A stretch of 64,000 nt of DNA from contig KN805386.1 in the NCBI GenBank assembly GCA_000818945.1, positions 186,425-250,424 of the forward strand, written 5' to 3'. Position 1 is the first letter of the stretch; every line of letters starts with the position of its first letter. The notes beneath the pieces are model-generated. The model saw only the letters and a program-made list of their open reading frames with translations, was not told where the DNA came from and made no database searches. Shown here one piece after another: positions 19,460 through 29,037 of this stretch. The stretch comes from Schizochytrium sp. CCTCC M209059. Its lineage: Eukaryota > Sar > Bigyra > Thraustochytrida > Thraustochytriidae. Both the position numbers and the translations under genes were made by a program.

Positions 19460-20452
19460 CTAACTTGAACTTGTGACTGCCTCGTGTGGCGCTTCGTGAT
19501 AGTGATGCTCAATGTGCACTGGCTTGTCAAGCAATGGGGCAAAGTGCATAATATTGAGGAGAAAGAGGTCCAAATGCACAATCAATGGGTGCCAGACAAC
19601 GAGAAAGCGAAGAACGTTTAGAAGGCGGATCCACAATACAGACATGCGACGCGAGTTCCAGGGATGCTCCGGAATAAGCGCCTTGAGATCGACTTTCTCT
19701 GAGCAGAGGGCGCACGTATCCTTTTTGCCAACAATTGCCCAGCCGCGAAGGCAGTGTTCATGGAATTCGTGCCCGCATTCAAGCTTGAAAACAGACCGCT
19801 TCGCGCTAGTCTTCTCGGCATTTGACTCACCCTCGCTGGCGAGTAACTCGAGCATGGGTTGCAGCTCATTATCGCAGAGCGCACAGAGATTTCGTGGCGG
19901 TGTGTCATACTTGGTATAGCCAACGGTACTCGAAATGTGATCCGTGGCGATTTCTGCAAGATCTCGGCCCAGGACAGCAAAGTAGAGCGCGAAAAAGAGC
20001 ACCGTGAAGCAGAACCCAGGAAAGAATAAAAAGAGGTAGATGGACGCTGTGCCAGCATAATAACAAAACGAGTGCGTGCGCAGAAACCAAGTGTACACCT
20101 TTTCGGGCGTGTCCGGCGCGAGGTGCTTTGCGCGTGCCATTTTGAGCAGTCGAAACGTCCACGCAGACCATGCCACCCACGTCGTGACGAGTAGAATTGA
20201 CGTCACGTCCAACCCACGGTACAGGACTACCAACGGGTACAGCCAGAGGAAGGCCAGCGTGACCTCCTGGAAGCGCTTCGGGTATACGGCCCTGATTCGC
20301 AGCACTGCCACCTGGAGCAGCACCACGCCGACTAAAAAGGCATACGCCGTTGTCTGGCGATCCATGAGTTCCTCGTCCGTCAGTACGTGCCCATCATCTG
20401 TCACCACGACCACGTCTTCGTGAGGTCCCGCGGGATGCGCGCCGTTGCTCAT
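19460..20452 (-). CDS. RNF121: Multipass RING E3 ubiquitin ligase, RNF121/RNF175-like
   Basis: 330 residues from ATG 20452 (the open frame extends to a GTG). Five or six membrane helices fill residues about 30-200, followed by a cytosolic RING. The RING runs C-A-L-C-D-N ... L-E-C-G-H-E-F-H-E-H-C-L-R-G-W ... C-A-L-C-S-E-K-V-D, giving all eight metal ligands in C3H2C3 order. A C-terminal hydrophobic stretch (V-L-W-I-R-L-L-N-V-L-R-F-L) follows. This order and length match RNF121/RNF175, an ER/Golgi ligase family concerned with membrane-protein quality control. Function is taken from the family; localisation is inferred. Confidence 0.88.
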   Translation of the reverse strand: MSNGAHPAGPHEDVVVVTDDGHVLTDEELMDRQTTAYAFLVGVVLLQVAVLRIRAVYPKRFQEVTLAFLWLYPLVVLYRGLDVTSILLVTTWVAWSAWTFRLLKMARAKHLAPDTPEKVYTWFLRTHSFCYYAGTASIYLFLFFPGFCFTVLFFALYFAVLGRDLAEIATDHISSTVGYTKYDTPPRNLCALCDNELQPMLELLASEGESNAEKTSAKRSVFKLECGHEFHEHCLRGWAIVGKKDTCALCSEKVDLKALIPEHPWNSRRMSVLWIRLLNVLRFLVVWHPLIVHLDLFLLNIMHFAPLLDKPVHIEHHYHEAPHEAVTSSS

Positions 20453-21214
20453 CTTGCCAGCTTTGTGGTGCTGCTGTAAAACACCAACAAGACTCTTCTC
20501 TCTGTCTTCTCTGCTCAGCTCTTCTTGCACGAGTGCACGCGCTTTGCGTTTTGCCCTGACGCGTAGCCGCCGTTGGCCTTCGTGCGGCCCAGGCCTGCCC
20601 GCTCTTGCGGACGCCGGCTTAGCGGCTTTGCAAGCCGCAGGAAGAAAAAAGCCTCGAAGGAAAAGGAAAAGGGTTTGAACAGTGTAGGCCTACACGAGTT
20701 ATCGCAAGTGACAAACTGCCTAGATTTTGGCTCGCGCATCGATGCGATGTCGTTTTGCAACATGAGCTGGGCATTTCAAGGATCGAGAGCTTGTGCCTTT
20801 TAGAAAGACGAGTTGACTCGATACTACAGCCTCATCGTCGCTGCTTCGCTCCATCGTCATAGTAGTTTTTCTTTGGTTTTTCCAGATTGACTCGTGAAGC
20901 AGATGCCTTCCGTCTTTGTACAAAACAAATGATGCACCTTGACGGTTGAGAATCAGGAACACCATTGTCCAAATGAGGCTCTGACAGAAATATTCGTGTA
21001 GACCTATGTGTCGTCTGTGCCTCGAATGTTTATCGAGCATTTCGATGTGATGATTTCAGATCGGTGTTGAAGATGTGTGAGTGCAAGCCAAGAGACCGGC
21101 AGCTTTCGCAAATGAAAGGAGGAAGAAAAAGAAAAGAAGACAAGGCCCAGAAAAGAAAAAAGATCATCGTTATCATTGTCATCATCACAAAGTCCTGAAC
21201 ATCGTCTCCTAGGC
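20453..21214. other. Intergenic region with perfect palindrome
   Basis: 0.76 kb between two minus-strand genes. It holds the leader of the RING gene, a 14-bp perfect palindrome GTGTAGGCCTACAC near 20681-20695, and the likely 3' UTR of the PHD gene. No coding signal was found. Confidence 0.4.
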
Positions 21215-24200
21215 CTACTTTGAGTCCTTCGCGGCGAGGGGAGTGACCTCGTCTCGCTCGGACTCGAGAAGAAGAGATTTGAGGCGCTCTGTTAGCTTCA
21301 TGTGCTGCGTGATCACTCGATCTGTGAAACGCTTGGCGTTGCTTGGCCGAGGAAGAGCATCGAGCTTCTGCACAATTTTCCTTGCATCAGATGACAAAAG
21401 AGAAGCGCTGGCGTTCAGGAGGCATGGGAGGTGAAAATACTGCCGATCATCACAGAATTTCGTTTTGTGAAGCACCGACGCACCCGGCAACTTGCAGGCT
21501 GAGCAAAATTTGCTCACGGCTTTTTCAATGTCCTGCACAATGTTATACCAGAGGCCATCATCGTCGGAGCAGCCGGCGTTCTCAGACAAAAGAGCGCACG
21601 CCCGATGGGCCCAAACGTCTTCTTGGGCCGAAATGAAGGGACCCACGACGTCTCCAAGACGCGCAGGGCCTTCGACCTGCTGGCAAAAGGAACATTGCGT
21701 TGCAGCTGTGAATTCGCCATCCGCTCGAATGAGGTCCACATGACGACCCTCGGACTCGTGCTTGTCCAAAGGGCACATGTACTCGCTCAAATTATCGATG
21801 TCATTTATCGAATCCAAACCCACACATTCGGGATGTACAAATCCATGACAACGTCCATTCTTGCCCTGCGCGCATGGAATGAGCATTGGGTGCGCGTCTC
21901 TGGCCATGCAAACACAGACGTCCTTTTCAGGCAGTTTGCTCGACTCGATGGGCTCTCTTACCGCGGGCTGGCTGCTTGTGTCAAGCTCCGTTGCAGCGAG
22001 CTCAGCGTCTGTGCTTGAAGAGGCCTCGCGATCGGGTCTCTCTTTGGTCACAGTCTCCTTCTTCTTCTTCTTCTTTTTTTCACGTTGCGAATTCTTCGTT
22101 GATGGCGGTTGCGATGGCGCGGAGGCACAGGCCGCTTCAGCTGATGCCCCCGACGACGACAGTGTGCCGTGAGCGCCGACAATTTCCACTTCCGAAGTCT
22201 TCGTTTTCTCGTTGTCGTTGGCTGTTTGCTCAAGTTGACTCTGCGGCTCTTGCTGCGTCTTCTTCTTCTTCTTCTTCTTCTTCTTTGAGTTCTTTTTTGT
22301 GTTATTGGCAGGCGCTGGGTCCTGCTGGTTTGCGGAAGACGCATCTTTGGTCGTTTGAGATGCGCCATCTATGGATATCCTGCTTTTCGCCGTTGCGCTC
22401 TCGCGATTGGTGCGGTTCGTCGTCTGGGGCTTATTCGTTTCAGGTTTCTGTTTCTCGGACGTGAGATCGTCTGAATCAACGTCCGCATCCTCCTCTGCTT
22501 CTTTCGATGGCGATTTTCGACCTGTCGCGGACTTTCGGCGATTTGCGACTCTCGCAGGCTCTGGCCCACCCGCTTCAGGCGCTGCTTTTTCGTCCGATGA
22601 AGAGGAGGAAGCCACCGACAAAGCGTCGGGATCCTCCTGAACTTGAAGTGCTGCCTTTTTCGGACGCGAGGGAAGTCGGCCAAAGGGAAGACGCTTCACC
22701 TTGCGGCGACCGCGTTTGAGACGGATGCCGTAAAGGGTGCAAAGATGTATCAGTGTGTCTTTGCTGACTCTGGATAAATCAATGTCAATTTCCTCTCCCA
22801 CCTCGGGAATGTCGCGCTGCTCACGTGTGCAGAGCTCAATGACGAACTGAGAAAACAATTCGCCTTCTTGCGCTTGGTTGCGATTCAAGGCAAGGTGAGA
22901 GTATAGCGCCGTGCAAAGCTCGCGTCGTGAAAAGCGATAAAGCGTATGTCGCTTTGCCTGATTTGCTGTGGCCTCACGCTCTGTTTGCTCGCTCTGTGCT
23001 GGCGTCTCCGGGGCAGGACTCTCTAGCGCGGAGGGATCTGCTCGCGTCGTACGCGACGCAGTCTGCCTCAGAGGAGAGCTACTGCTGCTATTTTCAAGTG
23101 CCATGGTGGACAGCATGAGTAGAGCGTCTGATTCTTCTTTTGTCTCTGTCGCGTCGTCTGCATGTTTGATATGTGAAGAGAAATCGTGCGGGCTCTCAAG
23201 ATCAGCGCTGCCGACTGGACTCTGGCTAACGTTTGCCAACAGCTCCATGGGGCTTGGTTGACTCTGGCTGTCGCCAGGTGCGACTGAAGTGAGATTTAGC
23301 TTTTGGTCTCCTCCTTTGTTTTGTTGTTGGATCAATATCTTGGCAAGGGCGGTGACCTCTTCCTCTGCGCTGGCTTGTTTGAAATCTGCCTTCGACTCAG
23401 ACACTGGGGCAAGCTTTGAGGAGATCCCGCCAACCGACATGAGAGGCGCGTTCAGCTCGTCAAAAGACACTACTGGAACAGGTTTCCCCGAAGACCTTCC
23501 TGCAGTCGCTACATTGGAGCTCAGGTTTGGGACAATGGGAAACGCCGGATATGTCGGTCCTTTTGTCGCGGCGGCGATCAGCCATGACTGATCGAGACTA
23601 CTAGGCCTCGACGGTGGATCAGCTGGAGACGGTCCAATCTTTCCAGCTGGTCCCGTTCTGCGCTTCCTGCGGGGCGCCGCCGCCGCTTCCTCGTACTCGC
23701 CAAAATCATCGTCATCATCATCATCATCATCATCATCATCGTCGTCGTCGTCGTCGTCGTCGTCGTTGTTGTTTTGTGTTGCGATCACCTTCGCAGACGT
23801 GGGCCTGCTTTCTCTCTTTCGTTTCTCATTTAATGTTGCGTTTCCGGTGCCGAGTCCTCCTTCATGCATGTCATCTACACCGTCCTCCTTCGCCTGATTC
23901 TGCGTGTCGTTCTTCGCGACGCCTGCCTTCGCATCAACGCGGACCGTCACTTCCTTGCGTTGTGATGGCAGTGGTGGTGGCAGCGGCGGCGGCGGTGGTG
24001 GTGAAGATGATAGAGACAGCAGCTCTTCCGGATTATCCTCGTGAATCGACATTGCGTTACGCGCGAGTATCGCGTCCCCCTCCCCGACCACGTTCGCGCC
24101 ACTTCTCTTCCTCAAATTCAATTCCTGCGCAGCGGGGTTCTCGTCGCCGTCAAGACGACGGTGCTCTTCTTCGGTGCCCTGGTCCCCCCTCGCGTGCGCA

Positions 24201-24364
24201 AGCTCCTGTTTCCGCGCCTTCTTCGTCGCAGCATCGACGAGATCCCGCGCAGACTTCGCCGCAGGTCTCTTCTTCGCGGCCCCCTCGCCCTTGGCCTCTG
24301 CGCTCTCGGCGAGGGCGGCGGCGGCGAGGTCGGCGATGCCGGCCTCCATGGCGGCGACCTCCAT
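21215..24364 (-). CDS. PHD plus extended-PHD (ePHD) chromatin-type protein
   Basis: A 1049-residue single-exon protein, nuclear by composition. Order: Ala/Lys-rich start; a Pro run and a run of about 20 Asp (near 200-222); long Ser/Thr/Glu-rich linker; a compact helical block around 485-590 ending in R-G-R-R-K-V-K-R; Lys-rich stretches; then a PHD finger at about 813-865 (C-V-C ... C-H-G-F-V-H-P-E-C ... Y-M-C-P) and a second zinc module at about 875-985 (Q-C-S-F-C-Q ... W-A-H-R-A-C-A-L, K-F-C-S-A-C ... F-H-L-P-C) that fits an extended PHD. Such modules read histone tails or nucleosomal DNA. The start is uncertain: the frame is open through the adjacent gap, and ATGs lie at 24364 and 24349. 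It is back to back with IMPACT. Confidence 0.85.
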   Translation of the reverse strand: MEVAAMEAGIADLAAAALAESAEAKGEGAAKKRPAAKSARDLVDAATKKARKQELAHARGDQGTEEEHRRLDGDENPAAQELNLRKRSGANVVGEGDAILARNAMSIHEDNPEELLSLSSSPPPPPPLPPPLPSQRKEVTVRVDAKAGVAKNDTQNQAKEDGVDDMHEGGLGTGNATLNEKRKRESRPTSAKVIATQNNNDDDDDDDDDDDDDDDDDDDDFGEYEEAAAAPRRKRRTGPAGKIGPSPADPPSRPSSLDQSWLIAAATKGPTYPAFPIVPNLSSNVATAGRSSGKPVPVVSFDELNAPLMSVGGISSKLAPVSESKADFKQASAEEEVTALAKILIQQQNKGGDQKLNLTSVAPGDSQSQPSPMELLANVSQSPVGSADLESPHDFSSHIKHADDATETKEESDALLMLSTMALENSSSSSPLRQTASRTTRADPSALESPAPETPAQSEQTEREATANQAKRHTLYRFSRRELCTALYSHLALNRNQAQEGELFSQFVIELCTREQRDIPEVGEEIDIDLSRVSKDTLIHLCTLYGIRLKRGRRKVKRLPFGRLPSRPKKAALQVQEDPDALSVASSSSSDEKAAPEAGGPEPARVANRRKSATGRKSPSKEAEEDADVDSDDLTSEKQKPETNKPQTTNRTNRESATAKSRISIDGASQTTKDASSANQQDPAPANNTKKNSKKKKKKKKKTQQEPQSQLEQTANDNEKTKTSEVEIVGAHGTLSSSGASAEAACASAPSQPPSTKNSQREKKKKKKKETVTKERPDREASSSTDAELAATELDTSSQPAVREPIESSKLPEKDVCVCMARDAHPMLIPCAQGKNGRCHGFVHPECVGLDSINDIDNLSEYMCPLDKHESEGRHVDLIRADGEFTAATQCSFCQQVEGPARLGDVVGPFISAQEDVWAHRACALLSENAGCSDDDGLWYNIVQDIEKAVSKFCSACKLPGASVLHKTKFCDDRQYFHLPCLLNASASLLSSDARKIVQKLDALPRPSNAKRFTDRVITQHMKLTERLKSLLLESERDEVTPLAAKDSK

Positions 24365-24380
24365 GGCGGCCTCGCCGCCC

Positions 24381-24467
24381 NNNNNNNNNNNNNNNNNNNN
24401 NNNNNNNNNNNNNNNNNNNNNNNNNNNNNNNNNNNNNNNNNNNNNNNNNNNNNNNNNNNNNNNNNNN
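24381..24467. other. Assembly gap (87 N)
   Basis: The gap separates the start of the PHD gene from the start of IMPACT. Flanks are almost pure GCC/GGC, which likely caused the failure. If the length is true, both genes initiate within about 100 bp of one another. Confidence 0.99.
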
Positions 24468-25350
24468 CCCCTCCGCCGCCCAGGCCGCCGCGGACGCCGC
24501 GGCGCGGGAGGAGGAGCTCGCCGTGCTGGCGGAGATCTACGTGGGCGAGCTGGAGCGCCACGGCGGCGACGCCGCGGCCGCCAGCGTGCGGCTGCAGGAC
24601 CCTGCGGGGCTGCCGGAGCACATTGTGCCGGCAGTGCTGCGCGTCGACTTTCCGGACACCTACCCGAGCGTGGATCCGCCCGTCGCGAGCCTCAAGAACT
24701 GGCCAAAGCGGGACCAGGTCGAGGGTCTCCATGCCGAAATGCTCGCGCTTTTCGTCCCGAACGAAATGGTCGTCTTTTCCTGGGTGGAATTTTTGCGTGA
24801 GAAGCTGAATGAGATTGCCGATGCAGAGCCCAAGCCGCCGGCGCATACGCCGCAGCCAGCCACCGACGCAGCGTCCAAGTCGGAGACCCTTGATGACGCA
24901 CAAAATGCTGACTACTCTGCATCCTCTTTCTCATCGTCGCCTCCGCCGCCTGCTATTGCTGTGGTCAGTGGCGAGACGTTTACCACGCAAAAGTCGAGCT
25001 TTCAGGCGCACGTCGCAAAAGTGACGAGCGCAGCAGACGCCATTCGCGTGGTAAATTCACTCAAGCAGGATCGAAAAATTCTGCGCGCAACGCATAACAT
25101 GGTCGCATATCGCATTGAGCGCGGCGATCGCCCGGGCTCGTTTGTCTGTGATAATGACGATGATGGAGAAAACGCAGCGGGGTCCAAGCTGGCGCATTTG
25201 CTTGACATCGTTGATGCGCGGAATGTGGTTGTGGTCGTCAGCCGCTGGTACGGAGGGATCCATCTCGGTCCATCTCGCTTCAAGATTATCAACAATGTTG
25301 CGCGCGAGCTCCTTCTTCAGGAAGGTTTTATCACTGGCGCCAGCGCTTGA
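24468..25350 (+). CDS. IMPACT: IMPACT/YIH1 homologue (RWD + UPF0029), 5' end in gap
   Basis: The visible 294 codons begin within the gap in frame at 24469. An RWD domain comes first: E-E-E-L-A-V-L-A-E-I-Y, then F-P-D-T-Y-P-S-V-D-P-P. A Ser/Pro-rich linker leads to the UPF0029 domain: F-T-T-Q-K-S-S-F-Q-A-H-V, R-A-T-H-N-M-V-A-Y-R-I, D-N-D-D-D-G-E-N-A-A-G and V-V-V-V-S-R-W-Y-G-G-I-H-L-G-P-S-R-F. IMPACT proteins bind GCN1 and restrain the GCN2 eIF2-alpha kinase during amino-acid stress. Since RWD begins almost at the gap edge, only a few N-terminal residues should be missing. Identity is secure. Confidence 0.93.
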
Positions 25351-26007
25351 TCGCCTTACTTGCTGACCTATTTGGTCTGACTATCTGCTCTGCAATTCAC
25401 ATAGTCCATCCGACTGTTTTCGTGAATGCTATTTTTTCTTTTTACGATAGATATCATGTCATCCTTGATGTTATCTACGAGGAGGCTCGCTGCCTTGCTT
25501 TTGCCAGCCATCAACTACCTCTTCCATGATGTCTTCGGCTTCACAGTCTTAATCAGACCCTCATCCCGCGGAACTATTATGAAAAAAAATAGCCGTTGAG
25601 GAACAGTGGGTCTAAGTCCAAGTTATGGTGCCGGCGCACTGACAGTGAGTGGTCGGTGTCCTTCGTTCTGACAGGGAGGCAGGTGCATCCTACGAAAGCG
25701 TCAGCACAGCTGACCAGGTAAGTTTTGAAGGTCTGTGCAGGCCTAGCTAGGCCTAGAGTGAGCGAGGGTACTGGCACTTTGCCGTAGTCTCACCTCTTTA
25801 ATATCAGACGTTGATTGTTGTAGAATCAAGAACAACAGCGGAGCAGCAATAACGTGCAAGGGGCGAGGGACATAAAGAACGGAAAGAGGTCTTCTCGTCT
25901 CCTCTAGCAACAGGACAGTCCGCTGAAGGGCGTAGACCGTCGTCAAGTGTATGGACACCGAACGTGCGGCGCAGCGGCGAGCCTAAAGCTCGACTCGCAC
26001 GCGCATC
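25351..26007. other. Intergenic region
   Basis: 0.66 kb, AT-rich at first (3' UTR of IMPACT), with the palindromic TAGGCCTA motif at 25748-25755. No gene is seen. Confidence 0.4.
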
Positions 26008-27033
26008 ATGGCCTCGCCGTCATGTCTGGAGACGGACCTTGCACAGCTACGAAGAGCATTTTGGCCAGGCGCGCGACGACCCGTAAGCAGTACTAGCTCT
26101 TCTCGAGTTGAAGAGGAGACGCCATTTTCATCGGCGCCATCGCGACCTGTATCCTCGAAGTTCTCCCCGCGCAATCACGAACGTCCCGCGACGGCGCGAT
26201 GCGCATCGCGAAAATCTCGTTCGAACAATGAGCAGGGTAGCACAATCACAAAGGAGCGTCGTCCTCTTCGTCCATCGACTGCAGCAAGTGCAAGACGCAG
26301 CCCTGGCCATGGAGGCCGTGGCGTCTCACTCAAGCGGGCACGACCAACCTCTGGTCCAGCACGGACTCAAAGAGCGACGACAAGAGGTGGCACTGCTTCC
26401 TCTGGCATGGGTAAAAGATCTGTCTTCTCTTCCTCTTCCTCTTCCTCGTCCTCCTCTTTCTCAAAAGATGGATCCACGAAGAGTCAACGGCAGAAAGCTA
26501 GCGCTACGCTGGGTGAAGGCGGTACATCCATTGCCAAAAACAATATGAGGGAACTCGACCTATTTTTAGAGCAAGCTGAGAGCGCTCTTAAAGAGCCTGC
26601 AGGACTACGAGCAACAAGCAAACTCATGCACCGTCGCGAACCGAGCGCCCGTGCAAGAGCCCAACTAGTGGATATCGAATCGAAAACTTTGGATGAAATG
26701 CGGCACAAACTCAAGGCAAGCGTACGACCCACAAGCGCGAGGCGCCGCAGCCGCCCACAAAGTGCACGCAATTGGCGTGCTGATGCCTCCGCGCAGTGGC
26801 GCGAACTTGAGGCGCTGGCTGGTGGCAAGTTATCGGCTCGCATGTATTGGAATCACAAAGAAGATGACATGGGTGCTTTGGACATTGACGAAGAACTTGT
26901 TGGAAGAAATACACGGCCTACCTCGGCGTCTCCCGTTCGTCGCGCTCGTCCGATCGATGTTGTACGTGAAGAGGCAAATCAGGAATTTGTGATGGAGCTT
27001 CGACGTCTCTTTGCATCGGCAACACGAAGCTAG
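26008..27033 (+). CDS. Basic, low-complexity protein with repeated R-P-x-[ST]-[AG] motifs
   Basis: I do not recognise this 341-residue protein; it starts at ATG 26008. It is Arg/Ser-rich and mostly disordered, with a Ser run near 142-152. At least six short R-P-x-[ST]-[AG]-type motifs are scattered through it (R-P-A-T-A, R-P-S-T-A, R-P-T-S-G, R-P-T-S-A, R-P-Q-S-A, R-P-T-S-A). Helical stretches sit at about 170-230 and at the C-terminus (E-A-N-Q-E-F-V-M-E-L-R-R-L-F). A cytoskeletal or ciliary scaffold is a guess only. Coding is supported by the long open frame and conventional codon use. Confidence 0.7.
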   Translation: MASPSCLETDLAQLRRAFWPGARRPVSSTSSSRVEEETPFSSAPSRPVSSKFSPRNHERPATARCASRKSRSNNEQGSTITKERRPLRPSTAASARRSPGHGGRGVSLKRARPTSGPARTQRATTRGGTASSGMGKRSVFSSSSSSSSSSFSKDGSTKSQRQKASATLGEGGTSIAKNNMRELDLFLEQAESALKEPAGLRATSKLMHRREPSARARAQLVDIESKTLDEMRHKLKASVRPTSARRRSRPQSARNWRADASAQWRELEALAGGKLSARMYWNHKEDDMGALDIDEELVGRNTRPTSASPVRRARPIDVVREEANQEFVMELRRLFASATRS

Positions 27034-27228
27034 CGCGCGTTATATAGACTTGCAGATTGGTTGGGTGCGCAATGAAAAGCAGGGCGCATAGAATTTGGTC
27101 AATCATAGCAATGTTAGAGTTATTATTATGAGTAGAATCACAGAAGCAAGGCCCGACGCAAGTGAGAGAATCCGTCTTTGTCTTTTTTGGTTGGTTAATT
27201 TCTCTTGTTCTTCGTGACGCCATCTTCG

Positions 27229-29037
27229 CTATGTCAATTGCAACTGGTCGGAGGCGTCATCAGTGTTTTCCTCTTGCTGCTGCTGCTGGTGGTGCTTCTT
27301 CTTCTTCTTCTTCTTGGTCTTGCCCGCTGCAGATGCCGGCCGAGGATCGGAAAAGTCCGCTGTCCATCCCTGACTTGCACCGCCGTCACCGGAAGAGAAA
27401 GGATCTTCAGAGCCCTCGACAGCATCAAAACCCATTGATATGTCCCCGCCCTTGGAGCGCAGAGGGTCTCTGAGGTCTTGCTCGAACGGATTGTCGAGAC
27501 CACTGCCTTGCGTATCTCCCTCCGTCGATGGAGAGGTTGGAAAAGAGGGAAGGCGGAAGTCGACAGCGCTTTGCTCAGCATCTGTGTGTCCGTGACCCTG
27601 TATACCGGCAGAGGCCCCTGTTTCGGCACCGCCAGCCCCGGCAAAGGGGTTCACGGCCACAGGCTCGAGATCGTCATCACCCCCGACTCCGCCGGCACGT
27701 CCGCCTGTGGCCAACGAGCGCATCGTGTTTCCAATCCGCCCAAGTCCAAATCGAGACCCCCTTGACTGTCCGGTTACGCCCACGTTATGATCTTCGTCGT
27801 CCGTGTCATCCATCATGGATGTGCCTCCTGAGTTTCCGGTCGTGTCAAGCAAGACGTGCTCGCCGTACTTGTGACTAAAGTTGATGTAGGCGTCAGAAGC
27901 GACGTCTTGCATGTCAATGACCTTGCGTGCATTGTTAAGGGCCGTGTCCTTGTCCGAGATGCCAGAGCGGTCGGCCCCGGCGCCGATGGATCCGCCCGCG
28001 GCCCCGTTGGCGACGCCACCACCGGCGTTGCCGCCACCGCCATTACGAGTGGGCATATCGATTCCCACCGAGTCAAATGCGCTGTCATGACGCGAGGCAA
28101 TGTGCGCGCGCTTACCAGCAGCGGAGAGCGTGAACTCAGCATAATGGAAGGCCCAAAACTGCATGAGAGCGAAAACAACCATCTCGCAACAGAGCAAGAA
28201 GCTGTTGAATGAATCGAGCGTCTTTTCGGGGATGTCAGGAATGACGCTGACGAGAAAGCTTTGATAATATGTGGCGAAAACAACCAACTTCACAGAAACA
28301 AACTTGAGGACCGGGTATTGACTCTTGAGACCCGGGTGCCCGTGCGTAGCCTTGTAGAACAAGACAAGCGCGTAGAGTGCTGCGGTATACGAGACGTTGT
28401 ACACGATATTTTGTGTAATATCCCAAGCGTGCTTGTTGACCTTGTCGGACCCAATAATGAAGAGATTGAGAATAGCCATGATTGGCTTGATGATGACAAA
28501 TTGCAAGGTCCACTGCTTGCAGATGCGCAGGAAACGAGCGTTCATCGCAATGTGGGGCAGACACCAGTTCATGGGCCAGACGTGCGAGATGGCACCTGGG
28601 TCATGCATGATAACTGACAGACAGGCGTTCTCGCCTCCGCAGTAGATGAGCATGAGATTGAGAAAACAATAGACCACGAAGGCTTCATACACGTCGCGGA
28701 TCGAGTCGAGGTAGATTTGGGCGTTTGGAAAGAGCAACGAGAGCAAAGAAAAGGCTGCGTAAAATGTGACCATGAAGAGGATGCGAATGATGTTCTTTTG
28801 CAGCAAGGGCTCGTTGTAGTTGACCAGATGTCGGAAAATATTGTACAGCGAAATCCAGATGGCCAGCAGCGCGCTCGCCAGCGCAATGAAGAGCGCGGCT
28901 TCGCCGTCTACAAAGTCGCCCATGTTTTGCGCAACGGCGGTCAGCGTCGGCGCCCCCGTCGGCTGCAGCGTCGGCGTCCCGGTCGGCACCCCTGTCGTGG
29001 CCGCCGTCGGCACCGCCGTCGGCACTGCGGACGCCAT
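27229..29037 (-). CDS. TMEM184 / organic solute transporter alpha-family membrane protein
   Basis: 602 residues from ATG 29037; the frame extends upstream to an alternative non-ATG codon through GAGC repeats. After a Pro/Thr-rich extracytoplasmic start with repeated P-T-G-x-P-T, seven membrane helices occupy about residues 45-330. Family signatures are E-A-F-V-V-Y-C-F-L-N-L, F-L-R-I-C-K-Q-W-T-L-Q-F-V-I-I-K-P and A-L-V-L-F-Y-K-A-T, typical of TMEM184 and plant LAZ1. The C-terminal 270 residues are Gly/Asp-rich and cytosolic, ending with Lys and Gln runs. Family members sit in endosomal or vacuolar membranes; transport activity is not established for this clade. Confidence 0.9.
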   Translation of the reverse strand: MASAVPTAVPTAATTGVPTGTPTLQPTGAPTLTAVAQNMGDFVDGEAALFIALASALLAIWISLYNIFRHLVNYNEPLLQKNIIRILFMVTFYAAFSLLSLLFPNAQIYLDSIRDVYEAFVVYCFLNLMLIYCGGENACLSVIMHDPGAISHVWPMNWCLPHIAMNARFLRICKQWTLQFVIIKPIMAILNLFIIGSDKVNKHAWDITQNIVYNVSYTAALYALVLFYKATHGHPGLKSQYPVLKFVSVKLVVFATYYQSFLVSVIPDIPEKTLDSFNSFLLCCEMVVFALMQFWAFHYAEFTLSAAGKRAHIASRHDSAFDSVGIDMPTRNGGGGNAGGGVANGAAGGSIGAGADRSGISDKDTALNNARKVIDMQDVASDAYINFSHKYGEHVLLDTTGNSGGTSMMDDTDDEDHNVGVTGQSRGSRFGLGRIGNTMRSLATGGRAGGVGGDDDLEPVAVNPFAGAGGAETGASAGIQGHGHTDAEQSAVDFRLPSFPTSPSTEGDTQGSGLDNPFEQDLRDPLRSKGGDISMGFDAVEGSEDPFSSGDGGASQGWTADFSDPRPASAAGKTKKKKKKKHHQQQQQEENTDDASDQLQLT

